Translations under genes and position numbers: made by a program
Notes under the pieces: generated by a model
Database searches by the model: none
What the model was told of the DNA's origin: nothing
What the model saw: the letters and a program-made list of their open reading frames with translations, nothing else
Shown: positions 1-6,164 of the stretch, one piece after another
How the letters are laid out: every line of letters begins with the position of its first letter
How positions within the stretch are numbered: position 1 is the stretch's first letter
NCBI GenBank assembly: GCA_030833685.1
Contig: JAURGS010000036.1
Coordinates: forward strand, 1 to 14,939
Direction of reading: 5' to 3'
From: Rhodoferax sp.
GTDB lineage: Bacteria > Pseudomonadota > Gammaproteobacteria > Burkholderiales > Burkholderiaceae_C
Length of the DNA stretch: 14,939 nucleotides

Positions 1-406
1 CCAAGGGGATTTCCCCAAAGACGGTAATTGCGATGGTCAGGGGTCCGCGCGTGGTGTCGCCACCTACGAGCTCGCAGTGGTGTGCATCGGCCAGCGCAAA
101 AAGCCCCTTGGCGAAAGCCTCCAGCCAGACGTCGTCGGCTTTTGAGAGGGAAAGCGCAAGCGTGAAGGCCAAAGGCTGTGCGCCACATGCTGCCAGGTCG
201 CTGAGGTTGACAGCCAGAGACTTGTAACCCAGAGTGAAGGGATCCACGGTCGGGAAAAAGTGCTGACCCTCGACCAGGAGGTCGGTGGATACCGCCAGTT
301 GATGCCCCGCACGAGGCGTGATCAACGCACAGTCGTCGCCAACACCTAAATCAGCACGGGCGATGGGTCGGGTGAAGTGGCGCCTGATCAGTTCAAACTC
401 GCCCAT
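1..406 (-). CDS. thiL: Thiamine-monophosphate kinase, N-terminal part (cut by window edge)
   Basis: ThiL phosphorylates thiamine monophosphate with ATP to give thiamine diphosphate, the last step of cofactor synthesis, in the cytoplasm. The visible 135 codons start MGEFELIRRHF and have no stop before the window edge. Family signatures are clear: GVGDDCALI (about residues 22-30, metal/ATP-binding acidic motif), STDLLVEGQHFF (about 40-51), GYKSLAVNLSDLAACGAQP (about 60-78) and LVGGDTTRGP (about 116-125). These belong to the AIRS/PurM-like N-terminal ATP-binding fold. The usual length is about 320 residues, so more than half the protein is missing, including the C-terminal domain. The start is the ATG at 406, which matches the family N-terminus; the ribosome site before it is weak. 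It lies 18 bp after apaG on the same strand and is probably translated from the same message. The identification is by family motif; the AACGA in place of the common MGA is a minor variation. Confidence 0.93.
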   Translation of the reverse strand, partial: MGEFELIRRHFTRPIARADLGVGDDCALITPRAGHQLAVSTDLLVEGQHFFPTVDPFTLGYKSLAVNLSDLAACGAQPLAFTLALSLSKADDVWLEAFAKGLFALADAHHCELVGGDTTRGPLTIAITVFGEIPL

Positions 407-424
407 GGCCAGAAGTCAACTTAT

Positions 425-823
425 TCAGTGCAGCGTGCGCTGGCCACCACTGTCGCTTAGTGCATCGAGAACAAACATCGGGATGTCAGCCTCAAAGCGC
501 TCACCATCGTCGGCCACAAAAAAGTATTGACCGTGCATGGTCCCTGTGGGTGTTCTCAGGCGGGTGCCGCTGGTGTACTCAAAGCTCTCTCCAGGTTTGA
601 GCAGCGGCTGTTGGCCAATAACACCAAGACCGCGAACTTTCTCGGTATGGCCTTGTGCATCGTTGACATTCCAGCTGCGCGAAATCAGCTGCGCCGCAAC
701 CGACCCCGTGTTTTGAATCACGACATGGTAGGCAAAGGTGTACAGACCATGCTCCGGCCGGGATTGTTCGGGCAGGTAGTGCGGCGTGACCCGCACGGTG
801 ATCTTGTAACGCTTGTCTGTCAT
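425..823 (-). CDS. apaG: ApaG family protein (Co2+/Mg2+ efflux protein ApaG, DUF525)
   Basis: This is a 132-residue single-domain ApaG protein, the normal family length (about 125-130). ApaG folds as a fibronectin-III/immunoglobulin-like beta sandwich and is cytoplasmic; its biochemical role is poorly settled (it was linked to cobalt resistance and magnesium efflux in enterics, and the same domain occurs in F-box proteins). Visible family features are YLPEQSRPEHGLYTFAYHVVIQNTG, split here as YLPEQS (about 17-22) and YTFAYHVVIQN (about 28-38), then QLISRSWNVNDAQG (about 45-58), V.GLGVIGQQPLLKPGE (about 63-79) and GTMHGQYFFV (about 94-103). The ATG at 823 overlaps the gspC stop in an ATGA tetranucleotide (820-823), which fixes the start and suggests translational coupling. 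Its position between a T2SS gene and thiL probably reflects shared transcription rather than a shared function. Confidence 0.95.
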   Translation of the reverse strand: MTDKRYKITVRVTPHYLPEQSRPEHGLYTFAYHVVIQNTGSVAAQLISRSWNVNDAQGHTEKVRGLGVIGQQPLLKPGESFEYTSGTRLRTPTGTMHGQYFFVADDGERFEADIPMFVLDALSDSGGQRTLH

Positions 824-1287
824 GGTTGGGCGGGTTTTCTGGGCAACGCTAAAACCAGAGCAGCCGGGCTACTAACGGTCTGACCAAGATGCGCTGTGTG
901 TGCCGAGACAGACTGCAACACCAGGCCATCAGCGACGGTGTCCCCGACGCGGTAGGGCTTGGCAGGCTTGCCATTGTGCTGAATCAGAGCGCTGCCTTGT
1001 CCCTTGGTGCCCATGCGGATGACCCCGGCCAGTCGCAAAGGCGGGAGGTTTGCCGTTGGCGTGCTGACGCCAGAGAGGGCGACAACCTGAGGATCCCCAG
1101 CCAACAAGCTCTGCAAAGCGGCGCCGTTGTCTGAAGGTGATGCCGCCGCCAGCCCAACCGCATCCGTGGTCCTGCTGGGCAGACCAGGCCATTGGAGTAT
1201 CCAAAAAGTGGCGCTGCCCGCTGTTAGTGCGCACAGCAAGAACGTCAGGATTCGAGGTCCCCAAAGAGCGGGGTTGGGGGCTTGCAT
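820..1287 (-). CDS. gspC: Type II secretion system protein GspC, short form with HR domain and no PDZ domain
   Basis: GspC links the inner-membrane platform to the periplasmic N0 domain of the secretin GspD. This 155-residue protein has a short cytoplasmic start, one membrane segment (about residues 12-31, ILTFLLCALTAGSATFWIL), a Pro/Ser/Ala-rich linker (about 35-80) and a homology-region domain (about 82-148) with LRLAGVIRMG, SALIQHNGKPAKPYRVGDTV and LQSVSAHTAHL. It ends there, so the C-terminal PDZ or coiled-coil domain of classical GspC (about 270 residues in enterics) is absent. The start is the ATG at 1287, with AAGGA (1298-1302 on the plus strand) 10 nt upstream. The open frame runs further up, but only into the intergenic region and the antisense of gspG. 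It is divergent from the other gsp genes and overlaps apaG by 4 bp. The HR-domain resemblance makes the family call firm; the substrate is unknown. Confidence 0.85.
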   Translation of the reverse strand: MQAPNPALWGPRILTFLLCALTAGSATFWILQWPGLPSRTTDAVGLAAASPSDNGAALQSLLAGDPQVVALSGVSTPTANLPPLRLAGVIRMGTKGQGSALIQHNGKPAKPYRVGDTVADGLVLQSVSAHTAHLGQTVSSPAALVLALPRKPAQP

Positions 1288-1297
1288 GCGCGCATTA

Positions 1298-1302
1298 TCC
1301 TT
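1298..1302 (-). promoter_or_regulatory. Ribosome binding site of gspC
   Basis: AAGGA on the minus strand, 10 nt before the ATG at 1287. It supports that start rather than the longer open frame. It abuts the palindrome at 1303-1315 and shares base 1302 with the TTGACA on the other strand, so anything bound there could also affect gspC expression. Confidence 0.55.
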
Positions 1303-1315
1303 TGACAAATTGTCA
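1303..1315. repeat. Perfect inverted repeat TGACAA-A-TTGTCA, possible operator
   Basis: Two 6 bp arms with a single central base, lying in the shared promoter region of the two divergent transcripts and overlapping the TTGACA hexamer on the plus strand and the GACAAT candidate -10 on the minus strand. The symmetry is direct from the sequence; a role as a protein binding site is inference. No second copy was noticed between the two start codons. Confidence 0.35.
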
Positions 1316-1429
1316 GGCGATAAGTAAAGGCCCTCAAGCCGATCATCCTGGTGAACTTTGCGCGTGTGATTGTCGCTAAACTCCCTCTTCGTACTGGCAG
1401 CGCAGAGGCTTTGTTTGAAAGGTTCGCAC

Positions 1430-1873
1430 ATGCATCCGAAATCGTGGTCGTGCGCATACCGTCGCGATCGAGGATTCACCTTGATCGAGCTGATGGTGGT
1501 GTTGTTGATCATTGGCGTATTGGCGTCCTTGATCGTGCCCAATGTGCTCAACCGCGCGGATGATGCCAAGGTGACCGCAGCCCGCACCGATGTAGCCAAT
1601 CTGATGCAAGCACTCAAGCTCTACAAGCTGGATAACCAGCGCTACCCGAGCGCTCAGCAAGGCCTCCAGGCCCTGGTCAGCAAGCCGAGCACCGATCCTG
1701 TTCCAAGCAATTGGAAGGGCTACCTCGACCAGCTTCCCAACGACCCCTGGGGGCAGGCCTATGTCTACTTAAACCCCGGCATCAAGGGTGAGGTCGATGT
1801 CATGTCGTACGGCGCGGACGGGCAGTCGGGCGGCGAAGGCAACAATGCCGACATTGGCAGCTGGCAACGGTAG
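1430..1873 (+). CDS. gspG: Type II secretion system major pseudopilin GspG
   Basis: GspG is the main subunit of the periplasmic pseudopilus that pushes folded substrates through the secretin. The 147-residue precursor has a 15-residue leader ending in Gly, cleaved before Phe16 (RG|FTLIE). Glu20 is at mature position +5. The hydrophobic helix FTLIELMVVLLIIGVLASLI (about 16-35) follows, then the typical PNVLNRADDAKVTAA segment. The C-terminal SYGADGQSGGEGNNADI stretch (about 126-142) is the calcium-binding loop region of GspG. The ATG at 1430 has GAAAGG (1417-1422) 7 nt upstream; a longer open frame from 1370 lacks such a site. It is the first gene of the plus-strand operon, as expected for the most abundant subunit. 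Its last 29 bp overlap the start of gspH. Processing needs a prepilin peptidase (GspO/PilD), which is not in this window. Confidence 0.97.
   Translation: MHPKSWSCAYRRDRGFTLIELMVVLLIIGVLASLIVPNVLNRADDAKVTAARTDVANLMQALKLYKLDNQRYPSAQQGLQALVSKPSTDPVPSNWKGYLDQLPNDPWGQAYVYLNPGIKGEVDVMSYGADGQSGGEGNNADIGSWQR
1835..1839 (+). promoter_or_regulatory. Ribosome binding site of gspH inside the gspG coding region
   Basis: GAAGG lies 5 nt before the ATG at 1845, within the last codons of gspG. It selects the 1845 start over the in-frame ATG at 1788, which would give an over-long leader peptide of 35 residues. Confidence 0.55.
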
Positions 1874-2339
1874 ACGTCTGGCGGCAGCCGGCTTCACGTT
1901 GCTGGAGCTGCTGGTGGTTTTGGCCATCGTGGCCTTCGCATCGGTTGGTGTGGTGCTGGCCATGCGCGATGGCGAGATGGTTCGCCTGGAGCGAGAAGCT
2001 TTGCGTCTGGCTGCAATTCTTGAGTCGGCCCGGGCGCGATCTCAGATTCTGGGTACACCGGTGCGCTGGCGCGCAGCGCCAAACGGCTTTGTTTTTGAGG
2101 GCCTTGAGGCCAGTGAAGTGGTCGGGGAACGATTGCCCCGGACCTGGCAATACCCGGACACGCAAGCGCGTGTGACAGGCAACGAAAACAGAGCTGCCGC
2201 CAGTGCGCTGCTGCTGGGGCCTGAGCCCTTGATTGGGCCCCAAGCCCTTGTTTTGCAATCGCGCGTGCGGCCTGATAAACAAATTTGGGTGGCGACTGAC
2301 GGTGTGCGGCCGTTTGCCTTGCGTTCCTTGCCACCATGA
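1845..2339 (+). CDS. gspH: Type II secretion system minor pseudopilin GspH
   Basis: GspH is a minor pseudopilin that joins the tip region of the T2SS pseudopilus. The 164-residue precursor has a 16-residue basic leader, cleavage at AAG|FTLLE with Phe17 as mature +1 and Glu21 at +5, and a hydrophobic helix to about residue 37. The globular C-terminal domain is poorly conserved, as usual for this subunit, with WRAAPNGFVFE near 75-85. The length fits the family. The start at 1845 sits 29 bp inside gspG and has its own GAAGG site. An in-frame ATG at 1788 exists but would put 35 residues before the cleavage site. The stop overlaps the gspI start in ATGA (2336-2339). The assignment as GspH rests on position between gspG and gspI plus the prepilin motif. 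Confidence 0.93.
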   Translation: MPTLAAGNGRRLAAAGFTLLELLVVLAIVAFASVGVVLAMRDGEMVRLEREALRLAAILESARARSQILGTPVRWRAAPNGFVFEGLEASEVVGERLPRTWQYPDTQARVTGNENRAAASALLLGPEPLIGPQALVLQSRVRPDKQIWVATDGVRPFALRSLPP

Positions 2340-2707
2340 AGCCAGCCCGCTCAGCAAAGTCTTGTGGCTTCACCTTGGTCGAGGTCTTGGTGGCTTTGGC
2401 AATTGTGGCCGTTGCCCTGGCCGCTGGGCTGCAGGCCTCAGGTGCACTCACCCGGCACGTGCAGCGCCACAGCGACATGGTGCTGGCCCAGCTGTGTGCT
2501 GAAAATGAGCTGGTGCGTCTTCGACTGCAGCGCCGCTTGCCCGACACCGGAGACATTGAGACACCCTGCGAGCAGGCTGGCCAGTCCCTGACCCTGACAG
2601 TTTCCGTGCGCACCACGCCCAATCCGAACTTTCGCCGGGTCGACGCCAAGGTGTCACGTGAAGCATCGCCCATTTGGCGCTTGACCACGATCCTGGGGCG
2701 TTATTGA
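2336..2707 (+). CDS. gspI: Type II secretion system minor pseudopilin GspI
   Basis: GspI forms the I-J-K complex at the pseudopilus tip and is thought to nucleate its assembly. The 123-residue precursor has a short leader with cleavage at CG|FTLVE (Phe12 as +1, Glu16 as +5), a hydrophobic helix to about residue 32, then the small globular domain of this family. Residues HVQRHSDMVLAQLCAENEL (about 41-59) match the characteristic GspI region just after the membrane helix (compare the usual A.WVA.N). The length is typical (about 120-130). It overlaps gspH by 4 bp and gspJ by 1 bp (TGATG at 2705-2709), so translation is probably coupled. Operon position and family length make confusion with other pseudopilins unlikely. 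Confidence 0.95.
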   Translation: MKPARSAKSCGFTLVEVLVALAIVAVALAAGLQASGALTRHVQRHSDMVLAQLCAENELVRLRLQRRLPDTGDIETPCEQAGQSLTLTVSVRTTPNPNFRRVDAKVSREASPIWRLTTILGRY

Positions 2708-3405
2708 TGTACCCCACCTCGCATGCCCGCTCACGGGGCTTTACCCTGGTCGAATTGCTGGTGGCCGTCGCTGTCATGGCGTTGATGGGCCTGATGAGCT
2801 GGCGGGGGTTGGAGAGCATGGGCCGTGCACAAGACGGCTTGCAAACACGATCGGACGACCTGATGGCATTGCAGTCGACCTTGTCGCAATGGGGTGCCGA
2901 TCTTGATGCGATAGAAGCGCAACCTGGTTTGCAATCTCTTGAATGGGACGGTCGGGCTTTGCGCATCCTGCGGCGCTCTAGCGTCCAAGCCCAAGCGGGC
3001 CTGCTGGTGGTCGCTTGGGCCAGGCGATCGCGTGATGGCCAGAGTTACTGGTCGCGCTGGCAGTCGCCGCACTTGTTGTCACGCGGGGATATTGAGCAGG
3101 CCTGGCAGCGCGCAGCGCTATGGGCACAGAATGCCAGCCAAGAAGATCGACGGCTCGAGGTACCCACGGTGCGGATAAACAGCTGGCAGATCTTTTTTTA
3201 CCGTGGCAATGCCTGGACTAATCCATTGTCAAGTGCTGACGCGCTGAAACCAGCTGTCTCCGGTGTGCAAGCTGTAGTTCCCAGCAGAGAGCTGGGCGAT
3301 TTGCCCGATGGCGTGCGTTTGGAATTGAATGTGTCGCTTGGGCAGGGTTTGAGCGGCAGGCTGACCCGCGATTGGGCACGCCCCGTGCTGGGAGCGGCAT
3401 CATGA
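2707..3405 (+). CDS. gspJ: Type II secretion system minor pseudopilin GspJ
   Basis: GspJ is a larger minor pseudopilin of the I-J-K tip complex. The 232-residue precursor has leader cleavage at SRG|FTLVE (Phe12, Glu16), a hydrophobic helix LLVAVAVMALMGLMSW (about 17-32) and a C-terminal beta-rich globular domain. The segment GLESMGRAQDGLQ with a following long helix region is typical of the family. The ATG at 2707 shares one base with the gspI stop; a TTG 33 bp upstream in frame would only lengthen the leader and is unlikely. The stop overlaps the gspK start in ATGA (3402-3405). Length fits the family (about 200-230). Cleavage and N-methylation would be done by a peptidase encoded elsewhere. 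Confidence 0.95.
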   Translation: MYPTSHARSRGFTLVELLVAVAVMALMGLMSWRGLESMGRAQDGLQTRSDDLMALQSTLSQWGADLDAIEAQPGLQSLEWDGRALRILRRSSVQAQAGLLVVAWARRSRDGQSYWSRWQSPHLLSRGDIEQAWQRAALWAQNASQEDRRLEVPTVRINSWQIFFYRGNAWTNPLSSADALKPAVSGVQAVVPSRELGDLPDGVRLELNVSLGQGLSGRLTRDWARPVLGAAS

Positions 3406-4403
3406 CCCAGGGTAGGCAGCACGGCGCAGCGATTCTGTCGGCCATGTTGACCGTAGCGATGGTTGCTGTGCTGGCCTCGGCCATGATGTGGCAGGTTTGG
3501 CGCAGCTATGAAGTCGAGGCGGCGCAACGCACCCGAATTCAATCTGCCTGGATTTTGAGTGGTGCACTGGATTGGGCGCGGCTGATTTTGCGAGAGGACG
3601 CGCGCGAGGGTGGGGCTGATGCGTTGTCTGAGCCCTGGGCTGTGCCATTGGCTCCAGCGCGCTTGTCGGATTTTTTGGCGGCAGAGCGTGGCCAGACCCT
3701 GGTTGGTGATGACAACGATCCATCCCAGGAGGCTTTCTTGGCCGGCGCTATCGAAGACCAGCAAGCGCGATTGAATGTACGCAATTTGATTGAAGGTGAT
3801 CAAATTAGCGAAGTCGCTCTGCAGACCTGGGGGCGCTTGTTTGCTCAACTGAACTTGCCGCAGTCAGAACTCACACGCCTGAGTCGGGCCTTGCTGGCGG
3901 CCAGTGCCACCACGCCGATGCGCCCTGGCGAGCGTCGACCACTGTGGCCTCACACCCCGAACGACTTGCTTTGGTTGGGCCTATCGCCAGCAAGCCTGGC
4001 GTCACTCAAGCCCTGGATCACGGTGCTACCAGAGCGAACACCGGTGAACCTCAACACCGCCAGTGCGCTGGTGTTGGTGGCGGCCGTACAGGGCCTTGAC
4101 ATGGCGCAGGCCGAAGACTTGGTGCGTACCCGGTCCAAAAAGCGCTTCAATGTGCTCAGCGATGTCTCTCAGCAGCTCGGTGACGCCGACATCGCGCTTG
4201 ATGCCAAGTGGCATGGCGTTTCATCGCGTTTTTTTGAAGTGGCGGGTCAGTTGAAGGTAGGCCAGGCCTTGGTGCAGGAGAGAAGCTTGATCCAAAGAGA
4301 CGGTTTGCAGGTGCGTGCCTTGCACCGCCATCGCGAGTCTTTGACCCTCTTGCCGCAGCCTGAGGGCGAGACCGCTTTGTCGATACCTGCCGACCTACAA
4401 TAA
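3402..4403 (+). CDS. gspK: Type II secretion system minor pseudopilin GspK
   Basis: GspK caps the pseudopilus tip in complex with GspI and GspJ. The 333-residue precursor starts MTQGRQHGAAILSAML. The leader ends at Gly8, and the mature +5 position is not glutamate (AAILS), which is the known hallmark of GspK among pseudopilins. A hydrophobic helix spans about residues 9-30. The segment GAIEDQQARLNVRNLI (about 120-135) is a well-conserved GspK motif (D.Q.R.NLN.L). The second alpha-helical domain carries PVNLNTASALVLVAA (about 215-229), the conserved N-x-N-T-A motif of the family. The start at 3402 has GGGAG upstream (3390-3394) and overlaps gspJ by 4 bp; an in-frame ATG 30 bp upstream would over-extend the leader. 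Nine bases separate it from gspL. Confidence 0.95.
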   Translation: MTQGRQHGAAILSAMLTVAMVAVLASAMMWQVWRSYEVEAAQRTRIQSAWILSGALDWARLILREDAREGGADALSEPWAVPLAPARLSDFLAAERGQTLVGDDNDPSQEAFLAGAIEDQQARLNVRNLIEGDQISEVALQTWGRLFAQLNLPQSELTRLSRALLAASATTPMRPGERRPLWPHTPNDLLWLGLSPASLASLKPWITVLPERTPVNLNTASALVLVAAVQGLDMAQAEDLVRTRSKKRFNVLSDVSQQLGDADIALDAKWHGVSSRFFEVAGQLKVGQALVQERSLIQRDGLQVRALHRHRESLTLLPQPEGETALSIPADLQ

Positions 4404-4412
4404 ATCGCAACT

Positions 4413-5669
4413 ATGCCCACGCTGTGTGTTCATCTGCCACTTGACGTGCCGAGTCCGGGCGTTTTGCTGGATTATGCGCTGAGCACAGATGGAAGCCATG
4501 TGCAAGACCAAGGCACTTTGGCCTGGTCGCAGTGGGCCGCGCTGGCGCCCAATGTTCGAGAGGCTGTCATCGTGCTGCCGATGTCTGCCCTGTCCTGGCA
4601 CCGCCTTGTGTTGCCCCCTGGCAGTCTGCCCAAAGCCTGGACCACTTCGCAGGCCTCGTCCCGATTGCGCGCTATTTTGGATGGCCTACTCGAGGAGCGC
4701 TTGCTCGATGAGCCCACAAGCATGCATTTGGCCTTGCAACCTGCCCCGGTCAGTGCAAAACCTGTCTGGGTCGTCGCCTGCAGCCGGTCGTGGCTGGCCT
4801 CCTGGCTTGAAGCGTTTTCTGGCGTTGGACTCAGCGTGAAACGGATCGTTCCGGCTTTGACGCCAGAGCAACTGCAAGGAAATTGCTACGCGCTGGGTGA
4901 CGCCGACGATGCGCAACTGACGTTCCTCGCCGACGCTAGCCCTTCGGGGGCCAGCATCTTGACCTGCGCGCTGGACTCATCGGCTCTGTCGCTGCTTGGC
5001 CCGCCCGCGTCACGGCAAGCACGTCAGCTGATTGCTGAGCCGGGAGCATCTGCTCGCGCAGAGGAAATTTTGGGCCAGCCTGCGGTGCTTCAGCAGCGGG
5101 GTCAGCGCCTGGTCGATGCATTGGCGTCAGACTGGGACCTTGCGCAGTTTGAAATAGGTGCCGCGCTGGGCCATCGTCAGCTTGCCGGTTTGCGGCGCTT
5201 GGCCTCGCAGTGGCTACACGGCCCGCAATGGCGCCTAGCCAGGTGGTCGCTGCTTGCGCTGGTGCTGGTCAATGTCTTTGGATTGAATGCCTGGGCTATT
5301 CATCTTCAAAGTAGCTGGAAGCAGCAAAGCGAGCAGATCGCCGTTATTTTGAAGCAAACATTTCCGGATGTTGCAGTCGTGGTTGATGCGCCTGTTCAGA
5401 TGGAGCGGTCTCTTGCTTTGCTGCAGCGTAGCCGGGGCGTGGCCGCGGGCGTCGCGTTTGAGACTTTACTCAGTCAATTTGCCGCACGCGCGCCCAAGGG
5501 CTATCAGATTGTGGCTATTGACTTTGCCGCTGGCGAACTGAAACTGACAGCGGCGGAGTTGAGTCAGGAGCGTCGCCAGAGCTTGATTCGTGAATTGGGG
5601 GCAGACCGCATTCAGGCGCGTTGGCAAGGTGGCCAGTGGCTGCTGCAAAGCGAGCGCAGCGTGCGATGA
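4413..5669 (+). CDS. gspL: Type II secretion system inner-membrane platform protein GspL
   Basis: GspL recruits the ATPase GspE to the inner membrane through its cytoplasmic domain and pairs with GspM in the periplasm. The 418-residue protein shows the family layout: a large cytoplasmic actin-like domain (about 1-272) with VIVLPMSALSWHRLVLPPG near 52-70 and the conserved DWDLAQFEIG segment near 240-249, one membrane helix (about 278-297, rich in L, V, W), and a small periplasmic ferredoxin-like domain (about 300-415). The length is normal (about 380-430). The ATG at 4413 follows the gspK stop by 9 bp without an obvious Shine-Dalgarno sequence, so it may depend on translation of gspK. The stop overlaps gspM in ATGA (5666-5669). 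Confidence 0.93.
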   Translation: MPTLCVHLPLDVPSPGVLLDYALSTDGSHVQDQGTLAWSQWAALAPNVREAVIVLPMSALSWHRLVLPPGSLPKAWTTSQASSRLRAILDGLLEERLLDEPTSMHLALQPAPVSAKPVWVVACSRSWLASWLEAFSGVGLSVKRIVPALTPEQLQGNCYALGDADDAQLTFLADASPSGASILTCALDSSALSLLGPPASRQARQLIAEPGASARAEEILGQPAVLQQRGQRLVDALASDWDLAQFEIGAALGHRQLAGLRRLASQWLHGPQWRLARWSLLALVLVNVFGLNAWAIHLQSSWKQQSEQIAVILKQTFPDVAVVVDAPVQMERSLALLQRSRGVAAGVAFETLLSQFAARAPKGYQIVAIDFAAGELKLTAAELSQERRQSLIRELGADRIQARWQGGQWLLQSERSVR

Positions 5670-6163
5670 AAAATCGCACGCCTTTAATGTCAGGTTCGCG
5701 TTGGCTTGCGCGCTGGGAGATGCTTGCGCCTCGGGAACGCCGACTGGTGAGGCTGGCTGGCCTGCTTGTTTTGGCTGCGCTTACCGTGCAGCTGGCGCTG
5801 TTGCCCCCCTGGCGAGTCCTGGCTCGGGCGCCTGCCCAGCAAGCAAGCCTTGATGCCGCATTGATGCGTATGCAGGGCATGCAATCGCAGGCTAAAACCT
5901 TGCAGGCGATGGCTGTGATGGACGCCCCAACACAGCGTCGGGCCATCGAAGGACTGCTCAAACCCCTTGGCTCCTCAGTCGACCTGACCGTGCAGGGAGA
6001 TCGTCTAACCATCCAATTGAGGTCAGTGCCAGCGGCGGCGCTGACGCAATTGCTGCAGACTGCCCCAAAGCTTGCTCGCGCGCAAGTGCTCGAGGCGCGC
6101 TTGCGCATCAACGCTGCCAAGGCCTGGGATGGTGCTTTGGTTTTTCAGCTCTCAAGTCCTTGA
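5666..6163 (+). CDS. gspM: Type II secretion system inner-membrane protein GspM
   Basis: GspM stabilises GspL and GspE in the inner-membrane assembly platform. The 165-residue protein has a short basic cytoplasmic start containing ARWEMLAPRERRLV (about 15-28, the conserved W..L..RER motif of GspM), a membrane helix (about 29-47), a helical linker, and a small periplasmic ferredoxin-like domain (about 85-165) with VDLTVQGDRLTIQLRSV. The length fits the family (about 160-180). The ATG at 5666 overlaps the gspL stop by 4 bp and is preferred to the in-frame ATG at 5621, which lies inside gspL. The stop is one base away from the gspN start. The assignment rests on the RER motif, topology and position. 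Confidence 0.93.
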   Translation: MKNRTPLMSGSRWLARWEMLAPRERRLVRLAGLLVLAALTVQLALLPPWRVLARAPAQQASLDAALMRMQGMQSQAKTLQAMAVMDAPTQRRAIEGLLKPLGSSVDLTVQGDRLTIQLRSVPAAALTQLLQTAPKLARAQVLEARLRINAAKAWDGALVFQLSSP

Positions 6164-6164
6164 T

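Larger units (their letters stand above)
1288..1429. promoter_or_regulatory. Divergent control region between gspC-apaG-thiL and gspG-F
   Basis: This 142 bp gap is the only real intergenic space before the long gsp operon, so both transcripts probably start here. Seen directly: a perfect -35 hexamer TTGACA on the plus strand at 1302-1307, with only a poor -10 (TAAAGG, 1325-1330, 17 bp spacer). On the minus strand there is TTGAGG (1332-1337) and GACAAT (1309-1314) with a 17 bp spacer, 4 of 6 matches each. The two candidate promoters would overlap each other and the palindrome at 1303-1315. The promoter calls are inference from hexamer matching. An activator-dependent or alternative-sigma promoter is equally possible given the weak -10 for gspG. 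Confidence 0.4.

Noticed and set aside
1370..1429. N-terminal extension of gspG from an upstream in-frame start
   Set aside because: It would place 35 residues ahead of the prepilin cleavage site and lacks a ribosome site, while the ATG at 1430 has GAAAGG at ideal spacing.
1894..2688. 264-codon minus-strand open frame over gspH and gspI
   Set aside because: Antisense to two overlapping pseudopilin genes, with no family resemblance and no promoter or ribosome site.
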